Positions 55,311 to 64,000 of a stretch of DNA of 64,000 nt are shown here, piece after piece. Every line of letters begins with the position of its first letter. Positions within the stretch are counted from its first letter, which is position 1. Both the position numbers and the translations under genes were made by a program. A model generated the notes under the pieces. The model worked only from the letters and a program-made list of their open reading frames with translations, ran no database searches and was not told where the DNA came from. The DNA is from Imbricaverruca yamaguchii (taxonomy: Eukaryota > Arthropoda > Thecostraca > Neoverrucidae), in assembly GCA_034440575.1 (NCBI GenBank), contig JAOTOL010001604.1, positions 1,842,001-1,906,000 on the forward strand, in the 5' to 3' direction.

Positions 55311-55729
55311 GCGTTCCAAGGTGTGATCAAACATCTCCTACATAGAGAGGCAAGGATGGACTATTAGGCAAGAGTGATGCCATACAATTCAGACCATAGT
55401 ACTTTTGCTGCAATGCATACATTTTTCTGCATGTTGTTTTGTAGATTGATGCGCTCCTGCAGTTTGGTCAGGGTTGGAGTTGGAGGTGGATGGAACAGCA
55501 CTGTGAAGGACATTGAATGTAGTTCAAAGGACTTCTTACTGCTTGCATTAACAATGCAGGTAATGAAGTAACCATTTCATTAATTGACCTACATGGTGTC
55601 CCGAGCGAGGAGTAGAATCGAGATGGGTTCTTGTGAAATACGTTGTAGAAGTAAGGTTATGATGTAGCTTTGAGACTCCAGTGGGAATGTGGTGTGGATT
55701 CACTCATTAGTTTAGCCATGCCAGAACCT

Positions 55730-56900
55730 AATAACCATAACCAACATAACCTAATCTAGCATATCCTAATATTCCTTTGGAGATAAAAATAGAACAAACA
55801 TTTACGTAACATATTTTCTGAAAATATTATGAATTTATAAACCGAACCCAGTCAAACCTAATCTAGCGTCAGCTGCTTTTGAAGGAAAAAATTCCGATTT
55901 TAATTTTTTGGGAGAAAATTTTCCATCTTAAAAAACTGAACTAGCCTAAACCTAACCAAACCGGTATTATTGTGCTCTATGGTGGATACAAGACAATATT
56001 CTACATACATTTGGCTCCATATAGCAAACAAATGGGTAAGGTTTGATGAAGTTGTGTTAGTTTAGGTTTTTGAAGTTATATACTTGAAAAAAAAAATCAA
56101 AACGTTTCTTAAAAATTGAAAATTATTTCGTAAATTTGCAGTTTAAGGATCCTTTTATTCCTTTGAGTTTTCCTTCAGAATACCATGTTCATGCAGGTGA
56201 CTAAGATGATGGGACCACTTATTTTCTGTACAAATGCTTACTTTTCAGGTTATGAGGAAACTAACGCGAAACGAGGCATTTTGAGTTAGGTAACTTAGCA
56301 TAAAAATTGTTTTTAAAAAATGCAACAAAACCTTACCCAACATAGCGTAACCTACCTTTTAAGAACAAAAAATGCGTTTTTTAATGTCAGGCAATTTATT
56401 TTCTGAACATTATCAACATCAAAAAGAAACATAACTCAGACTAACCTAGCCAAAGCCGTTTTTGAATGTTTTTTTTGTGAAAATGTTTGTAACATTTTTG
56501 GTAATGTTTTCAGCATTATTGTGTTTTATACCGGATTGACTGCGTGTTTGGTAAATACGCGGTCAATGCGGCTGAAGCCGAAATGTGTTTTTGCACACAT
56601 TTGCCTCCATAAAGCAAACAAATGGGTTAGGTTTGATTATGGTATGTTAGTTTAATTTTTTTTTAAGTTGGAAAAGTTGTCAATTTTGTCCCAAGAAAAA
56701 CGCATTCTCACAGATAATAAGTGGTCCCATCATCTTAGTCACCGTCATGAACATGGTGTACTGAACAAAAATGTATTCCCCCAAAAAATCACCTTGAATT
56801 TCGCATTTCGCAATTATTTGTTTTCAAGAGCATCTCAGGGTAGGTTAGATTGGCTTAGATTTGATAAATTTTGTCAATTTTCAGAAAATAACATGCTTTA
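55730..56900. repeat. AT-rich complex repeat with direct and inverted copies
   Basis: About 75-110 bp near 55993 (GCAAACAAATGGGTAAGGTT, TGTTAGTTTA) recurs directly near 56590 (GCAAACAAATGGGTTAGGTT). Separately 56183-56240 (ACCATGTTCATG, GACTAAGATGATGGGACCAC, TTATT) recurs inverted at 56710-56768. TTAGGTT / AACCTAA words are frequent but not in tandem. Confidence 0.75.
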
Positions 56901-57209
56901 ACTTCTAACATCATTCTGCCGCTCATTTTGATCGATCTGGTGGTGTTATGCTCTTGTTGTGGTATTTGTAAAGTATTTGTATTTGTTTCGTAGCATTCGG
57001 TGTAATCATAGCCTCGGTAACTGAAGTTGAGACGTGATCTCGTTGCGACGGTGCTGTCCGTGAAATGTGATGTTATGCGGACAGAACCCGCCTGACTGAT
57101 AAATGTACAAATGTAGTCACCATGATTGTGCAGTTCAAGCTGGAATGTCATCTGATCCGCTTATGCACATTTTTGTTTATCCCGCAGAATACGAGTACTT
57201 GACCCCATG

Positions 57210-57264
57210 TTAAAATGGGATGGCAAAGGCCGCAATCTGGTCGAACTTTGCCATCCCATTTTAA
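57210..57264. repeat. Perfect 19-bp hairpin
   Basis: TTAAAATGGGATGGCAAAG (57210-57228), a 17-base loop, then its exact reverse complement (57246-57264). Confidence 0.92.
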
Positions 57265-58462
57265 ATGTTCACTGGAAAGAACGGGACAAGTTTATAACTA
57301 ACCCTAGTGAGCTGAAGACAAATATGTTTGCTTGTAGAAAAAGCAAAAATATAAGTGACCATAGCGTATTATTTCAGAAAAGTTTTCCGCATCCGAGTTG
57401 ATATCATATTTAAATAACCTTCCTCTGACGTCATGCAGACGTGTTGGATAACTTCAGTCTACCCTCTAGCAAACGTACCTTTTGTTTGTTTTTTGTCACA
57501 TGCGCGTCACACGCGCGTGTGGTAAATAACAAGTCAACGCTATTTTATTCAGTGCAGATGCCTATTGTGGTGCAGGACTGCTTCGGTTCCATATTATTTT
57601 TCACAATCACAACCCATTTCTGTGATTTGTGTTCCTGGCACTAGGATTGACTCATGCATGATATGTATTATGAATACCAAGCTTAACATTATTAGGTACA
57701 TATTTGTGGTTACCGTCATTGGTTTGTGGTGAACAACTTCAGTACCCCTGGTTGTAATTTGACAATTGTAATGCTAAGCATGAATAATTGTGCTGTGTTT
57801 TGCTCCCTACTTTGTGTCATGGCATACTATTCACAGAGATCCATGCCTTATATCATTTCTTCATAGCTTGCACTTGTGTCACAAGACTCAAGTGACTCAT
57901 TGTGATTTAAATGATGGACTCCTGATTCAACTCATTTGTTATAGAAAGATGTGATTCAACTCATAACTCAAGATATATTTTGAGGAAAACAATTTATTCG
58001 ACTCGTGACTCATCCCAAAAAATGATTGATTCATGAGTTGATTCTTGATTCAACTTGAGTTGGGCACAAGTGTGATTGGTGGTATGTTCAAACATCAGTA
58101 TGACAATGAAATTGTTGTTTCGTGGCATAACACATTGTTTAAGGCAATCTGATTTATAATCCATCAGCATCTGCTAATCTCAGCATTTTATCATGCAATT
58201 TGTCTATCTATTGTCAATCCACTATCTAAACGTAATCTGTTGCTTTACAGTACAAAATATGCTGGTAAACATCAACTAAGTTTTCTATACAGCATGGGGT
58301 ATTCCTTTTTTTACTTTTTTTTCTTCATTTTTCCCTTTAGCTTTCTTATAAACATAAAAACAGCATGGCCTATTGGGTGGCCCAAATCAATACTGGGGGA
58401 GGGGCAAGATCAACATTGGTGGGGCCATGGCCCCCACAAAAGGATACAAATCGACGCTCCTG
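57265..58462. other. AT-rich intergenic stretch
   Basis: Repeated GTGACTCAT / GATTCAACTCA words at 57880-58065 form a loose repeat. TGACTCA is the AP-1 consensus, but the setting is low-complexity. No gene was recognised. Confidence 0.5.
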
Positions 58463-59856
58463 GCTGTGATTGTGTTTAAATTCTCCAAAATGGGCATCAG
58501 CGATGTTTTGGACATTACTAACGATGTACTACAGATGCTAGACGCGGCGTTTCACCTAAGGTCACTATATAGCAGCACTTTATCGGGTCATTACCTGTTC
58601 CAGTTAACGGAACCGGGCCGCCCGGCCGACTGATCCGTTGGGCGGCTTGGCGCAATCGGCTTCGCAAAGAAAGGAGTGAAGTACATGAATAAAGTATGGA
58701 AACACTTAGGTACACAATGACAGTAGTTTTCAGGATGCAACATGCAAAGTGCCATCAATCACATGACAGTCATTTGCATTTATGACGACATTCCAGTTGA
58801 CCAGGTTTGGTTCAATTAACCTGTCATGAACTTGACCTGAATTGACCTCGGTGACCTAACATTACTTTGAAACATCATAACAATACACATGAAACAAGTC
58901 GCTAGTGTTGCCAAGAACACTTCCCTTTTGCCAATATACGGGAAGCGCATCAGCGTCGATTTTTGTGTTCTGGCGCTGAAATAAAATTAAAAAAAACTAA
59001 CAGCCCCAAACTCGAAAAAAATGTTCGGCTGATGTTCGTTTTTCTTGCTTTAAACAACGCGCCGTCCATTTCTAAGCAGGTACACAAACAATGGCGTATA
59101 TCGGCGGGTAAAATCTGGCATTATGTACGAAAAACCGGAGGTGTGGGCGGATTTCGCCCACCTCCAGGGCGCGTGTTAAAGCAAGAAAATGGAAATCCGC
59201 CGAAAATGTTTCGAGTTAGGGGATGTTAAAGTTTTTATTTAAAAAATTCCTAGCGCCAGGCCACATAAATCAGCGCTGATGCGCTTCCCGTATATTGACA
59301 AAATGGAAGTATTCTTGGCAACACTAGCGACTTGTTTGATCCATATTGTATCTGCAATATAGTTGCAAGGTCATGTTAGGTCACCGAGGTCAAATCAGGT
59401 CAAGTTCATGACAGGTTAATGGAACCAAACTTGGTCAACTGAAATGTTGTCATAAGTTCAAATGACTGCCATACGATTAATGCGACTTTGTATGTTACTC
59501 CCTACACATCCTTAGTTAGTTATTTGGGTTTTATGGCGCATCAACTGCAGTGGTTATACAGCGCCCATCCCTACACATCCTGAAAACTACTGTTTGTCAT
59601 TGTGTACCTAAGTGTTTCCTTACTTTACTCATGCAATTCACTCCTTTCTTTACGAAGCCGATTACGCCGAGCCGCCCAACGGAGCAGTCGGGCGGACAGC
59701 CCGGTTCCGGTAGCTAGAGCAGGTAATGATCTGATAAAGTGCTGCCATGTAGGTGACCTGAGGTGAAACGCCGGGTCTAGCATCTGTATTGCATGATTAG
59801 TAATGTCCAAAACATCGTTGATGCCCATTTTGGAGCATTTAAACACAATTACAGCG
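58463..59856. repeat. Long inverted repeat (about 520-bp arms, 270-bp spacer)
   Basis: The left arm 58463-58980 and the right arm 59252-59856 are diverged reverse complements. Matching landmarks include CCAAAATGGGCATCAGCGAT with the reverse complement of ATCGTTGATGCCCATTTTGG; ACACTTAGGTACACAATGAC with its complement near 59600; and TATACGGGAAGCGCATCAGC with GCTGATGCGCTTCCCGTATA. The right arm is longer because of an insertion (59513-59567). The spacer holds family B sequence. No transposase was found. Confidence 0.88.
59513..59567. mobile_element. 55-bp insertion with 14-bp target duplication
   Basis: TCCCTACACATCCT is perfectly duplicated at 59499-59512 and 59568-59581. The segment between (TTGGGTTTTATGGCGCATCA...) is absent from the left arm of the inverted repeat. 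It is too short to encode anything and looks like a 5'-truncated retroposed fragment. Confidence 0.75.
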
Positions 59857-60131
59857 ATCCCACGCCACGCGAAGCCCACAACCCATGCCACGCAAAACAA
59901 GAAAAGTTCGACATATGCGACCTCATTTGACCTTGAAGATATCGTCCTAAGATCATGAAATGTGCACATAATGGAGTTGACTACCGTACCCATCGACCCT
60001 GCGAATTTTGTTACTCCAACTTTAATAGGAGCCGAGATCTTGGGGGGGGGCGGTGGAATCCGGGCTCTTCCAATGCGCGTAATTTTCAGAGGCTCTCCAG
60101 GGCGCGTGTTAAATTTGAGACCCATGAACAT
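59857..60131 (-). repeat. Interspersed repeat family B, copy 2
   Basis: Reverse-complement match to 50990-51335 with shared landmarks (GGGTCGATGGGTACGGTAGT, AAGGTCAAATGAGGTCGCAT, CCGCCCCCCCCCAAGATCTC). It continues directly into the right arm of the inverted repeat, so both probably belong to one element. Confidence 0.8.
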
Positions 60132-62100
60132 TATCTGGGAATATGATCACTTCAGCTATTTTTTTTCAGCTAAATTTCCCGGTTTCTTCCATGTTCTCGT
60201 TCCCCACAGAAATCAGCCGATGGAGCCGCCAATGGATGCCAATGGATGTCTGGCGGCAGGGCCGCCAATGGAAACCGAGAATCACGAGCCGATCACATGA
60301 GATAAACATGCTGACATTAATAATATTGAAATGGGCCCTGCGAAAATAGCGGTCGAAATCCGGAGACTTCTTTTTTTTGGTGCAGTCTGGGGCCCATAAA
60401 ATATATTAGACCACACCGTCAGATTATCATAGTTGTGCCCTTGATTCTGCCAGAGCTGATTTGCGCTGAAAAGATATTGTGCTTGCCGGAGTCATATCAA
60501 TTTAGGACTTCTTCGGTCATGACCAACAGCAGCGTTGACTACATTCGAATGCATGATGCATTTAGTTAACAGATGGTGTTCAGAGTTGTCGCAGGTGAAG
60601 TCAGATATGACAAGTCAAAGTCTGTTGCGAAGGAATGCGTTGGTGTGTTGTGAGTGTTGGGCGTTGGAGGGAATATCCACGCAGTGAGTGGCGAGAGTAT
60701 GTGGTGGCGTGTTGTGAGCACTCGGTGTTGGAGGAAATGTCGGTGCGGTGAGTGGCGAAGGTATATGGTGGTATGTGTGAGCACTGGGTGTTGGAGAAAT
60801 ATCCTCGTAGCGAGTGGCTAAGTGCTCCGCGACGTGGGATTTGTGCTGTGGCGTTGACTGATAGTGAGCTGGGGGAGATGACAGCAGAACCCCGCGGTGC
60901 TGGATTCTGCTGTCGAAGGAGCGAATCTGTTTCGAAATTTGGCCGATGGGCGTCAACCGACTAGAATAGTTGGAATACTACTGCCAGCTTCCTCACTTCG
61001 CCTGGGAGATAATTTGCCGACGTTTTCCTTTTGGCACGGTGGGCGCGTGGCGTAATCGGCGCGGGGTGGGAGGCTCCAGAGTGGTGCGGGGAACCGCCTC
61101 GGCCACATGGGGACAGGAGGGTCACACCGTGGGCTGGGAACGCTGGGCGGTCGAGCTGCGCTGCTGGCGTTCCTTCGCACCGGGCCAAGCCGGACAGCGA
61201 GGGTGCGAGGCCAGTGAGACGCCACCCGAGGCATGCTAATCTGTGCGGCACACTTTCCTCCAGCCGTTTGATGCAGTGGCTCCTGTCCCATCCATCACCG
61301 TTACCTCGCATCAATACTCGCGTAAAATCATCCGGCCCATCACGGCGATGGAGGGTGATGCCGGAACCAATGACCTGTCAGGGCTGAGTTGTTGCATCGA
61401 CATCTACCGGCGCGACCCGGAAGTTCTGATGCAGGCGTGTTTTCGTTTGCCGGGTGAGTCCGTTGGGGTCAAAACTGCACGCAAGTGGATGATCGGTGTC
61501 GCAGCGTTGTTTTTAAGTAGACACGCGTTTAGATGGCCGGTCAGTGTCACTGTTGGACACGGGTGAACGGCGGTCATGAACTGCAGCTCAACGCTGAGAC
61601 CAGCCATGTCTGCTGAGGTCAGTCGCTGACTGTTGGTCACATGACGGCAGGAGGTCGCAGCCTAAAATTACGCTCATTACCGAACCCAATCAGAGTTCAT
61701 GGTAGTTCGGCATTAGACTGTTGTTCGCTGTCCGATGTCGCTGTTGGCAAGACGTGAAGTAATTATCGAGCTGACATGGCCACACCCCGTATCCGACAGG
61801 TGATTTACTCTCCCTCGATCGGTCGGTACAGTGCAGTCGATAGCCAAGGTAAATTCGTAGACAGCCAAGTTTCACAAATGGTTAATACGACAAATGCACG
61901 AACGTCACTTATAGCTGTTCGCAATTTTGGTGGTTTTGACTTCATCAACTGGATGTTCAGATAGAGCAGCACGCGGATTCAAGTTTTCAAATGAGGTCCA
62001 ATCCTTATCCGATTGATCCAATTCAATCCATATCCGCATGAACCGACTCAATCCATATCCACATGAATTAACCCAATCTGCATCTACATGAACTAACTTA
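60132..62100. other. Intergenic, mixed
   Basis: About three copies of a roughly 60-bp unit with GTTGGAGG, GCGAGTGGC and TGTGAGCAC words occupy 60630-60830. The rest is single-copy, including a GC-rich block at 61040-61220. No gene was recognised. Confidence 0.5.
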
Positions 62101-62104
62101 ATCC

Positions 62105-62105
<1 letters not shown>

Positions 62106-62171
<66 letters not shown>
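62106..62171. repeat. (AT)n microsatellite
   Basis: A pure AT dinucleotide run of about 65 bp. Confidence 0.95.
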
Positions 62172-62172
<1 letters not shown>

Positions 62173-62299
62173 CCGTGCATGATTGACATATCCATAGTTT
62201 GTTCGACCGGTTCTAAAAAAATAAAACATCTAAAACTTGATTGATTGCGGTAATAAATAGCACGTAGACCATCAATATTGCACCACATTTTAGCTACAG

Positions 62300-63990
62300 C
62301 CCAGATGAGAGTCACCAGCTGACGGTCCAGATGTGAGTGATCAGCTGACGGTCCAGATGAGAATGACCTGCTGACGGTCCAGATGTGAGTGACCAACTGA
62401 CGGTCCAGATGAGAGTGACCAGCTGACGGTCCAGATGAGAGTCACCAGCTGAAGGTCCAGATGAGAGTCACCAGCTGACGGTCCAGATGTGGGTGACCAG
62501 CTGACGGTCCAGATGAGAGTGACCTGCTTACGGTCCAGATGAGAGTGACCAGCTGACGGTCCAGATGAGAGTCACCAGCTGAAGGTCCAGATGAGAGTCA
62601 CCAGCTGACGGTCCAGATGAGAATGACCTGCTGGCGGTCAAGATGTGAGTGACCTGCTTACGGTCCAGATGTGGGTGACCAGCTGACGGTCCAGATGTGA
62701 GTGACCATCTGACGGTCCAGATGTGAGTGACCAGCTGACGGTCCAGATGAGGGTCACCAGCTGACGGTCCAGATGAGAGTCATCAGCTGACGGTCCAGAA
62801 GAGAGTGACCAGCTGACGGTCCAGATGTGAGTGACCAGCTGACGGTCCAGATGAGAGTCATCAGCTGACGGTCCAGAAGAGAGTGACCAGCTGACGGTCC
62901 AGATGTGAGTGACCAGCTGACGGTCCAGATGAGGGTCACCAGCTGACGGTCAAGATGTGACGGACCATCTGACGGTCCAGATGAGAGTGGCCAGCTGACG
63001 GTCCAGATGTGAGTGACTAGCTGACGGTCCAGATGAGAGTCATCAGCTGACTGTCCAGAAGAGAGTGACCTGCTGACGGTCCAGATGATAGTGACCAGCT
63101 GACGGTCCAGATGAGAGTGACCAGCTGACGGTCCATATGAGAGTGGCCAGCTGATGGTCCAGATGATAGTGACCAGCTGATGGTCCAGATGAGAGTGACC
63201 AGCTGACGGTCCAGATGAGAGTGACCAGCTGACGGTCCAGATGTGGGTGACCAGCTGACGGTCCAGATGTGAGTGACCATCTGACGGTCCAGATGTGAGT
63301 GACCAGCTGACGGTCCAGATGAGGGTCACCAGCTGACGGTCCAGATGAGAGTCATCAGCTGACGGTCCAGATGTGAGTGACCAGCTGACGGTCCAGATGT
63401 GAGTGACCAGCTGACGGTCCAGATGAGGGTCACCAGCTGATGGTCAAGATGTGACGGACCATCTGACGGTCCAGATGATAGTGGCCAGCTGACGGTCCAG
63501 ATGTGAGTGACTAGCTGACGGTCCAGATGAGAGTCATCAGCTGACGGTCCAGAAGAGAGTGACCTGCTGACGGTCCAGATGTGAGTGACCAGCTGATGGT
63601 CCAGATGAGAGTGACAAGCTGACGGTCCAGAAGAGAGTGACCTGCTGACGGTCCAGATGTGAGTGACCAGCTGACGGTCCAGATGAGGGTCACCAGCTGA
63701 CGGTCAAGATGTGGGTGACCAGCTGACGGTCCAGATGTGGGTGACCAGCTGACGGTCCAGATGAGAGTCACCAGCTGACGGTCCAGATGAAAGGCTGACG
63801 GTCCAGATGAAAGGCTGACGGTCCAGATGAGAGTGGCCAGCTGATGGTCCAGATGAGAGTGACCAGCTGACGGTCCAGATGAGAGTGGCCAGCTGACGGT
63901 CCAGATGTGGGTGACCAGCTGACGGTCCAGATGATGGTGACCAGCTGACGGTCCAGACGTAAGTTACCAGCTGACGGTTCAGGTGTTCCA
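62300..63990. repeat. 26-bp minisatellite (CAGCTGACGGTCCAGATGAG)
   Basis: About 65 units are built on CAGCTGACGGTCCAGATGAG and AGTGAC, reaching almost the window edge and perhaps beyond. Variants (ATGTG, AAGAG, GTCATC, CTGCTG) recur in blocks, showing higher-order duplication (compare 62690-62990 with 63250-63480). Confidence 0.97.
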
Positions 63991-64000
63991 GTGGAGGCAC

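Noticed and set aside
55730..56460. Arthropod telomeric TTAGG repeats
   Set aside because: TTAGGTT/AACCTAA words are scattered, not tandem; they belong to a dispersed AT-rich repeat.
57880..58065. AP-1 enhancer (TGACTCA cluster)
   Set aside because: The words sit in a loose GATTCAACTCA low-complexity repeat; enrichment follows from the repeat itself.

Overview
This is eukaryotic DNA, most likely from an arthropod and plausibly a crustacean. It has interrupted coding sequence with GT-AG introns, non-LTR retrotransposon remnants, tRNA-derived SINEs and hAT-type MITEs, and no bacterial gene layout. The species cannot be fixed from sequence alone; a barnacle-like genome would fit the GC-rich, minisatellite-rich character, but that is inference.

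Only one gene can be firmly reconstructed. It is the 3' two-thirds of a pyridoxal-phosphate amino-acid decarboxylase on the + strand (683-10959), best read as tyrosine decarboxylase (Tdc), the enzyme that makes tyramine for the tyramine/octopamine pathway. Seven exons join in phase (683-750, 5324-5414, 6216-6389, 7888-8053, 8561-8640, 9168-9379, 10734-10959) and encode 338 residues plus a stop, from just before the cofactor lysine to the C-terminus. The N-terminal exons lie left of the window.

The striking feature is the number of tandem repeats, many of them in or against this gene. Exon 2 is preceded by nine 66-bp units that each copy its own splice acceptor and first exon bases. Exon 6 is followed by copies of its own 3' end and splice donor. 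Intron 2 runs into exon 3 as a 44-bp repeat, and a 38-bp E-box-bearing array starts just after the stop codon.

From 11 kb to 64 kb no complete gene is visible. The region alternates between minisatellites (11- to 66-bp units, some over 1 kb), dinucleotide tracts and decayed mobile elements. The elements are an RNase H-bearing I-like retrotransposon remnant (16.0-17.8 kb), an EN/RT remnant (17.9-20.1 kb) with a SINE next to or inside its 3' end, a CR1-like 3' end (26.7-27.3 kb, minus), another RT remnant (45.0-45.5 kb, minus), hAT-like MITEs (20.6, 29.2 and perhaps 54.3 kb) and a long inverted repeat (58.5-59.9 kb). A few short candidate exons of unidentified genes (22.5, 28.2, 28.6, 38.6 and 41.4 kb) are listed at low confidence. 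Long open frames inside the arrays are artefacts of stop-free repeat units.
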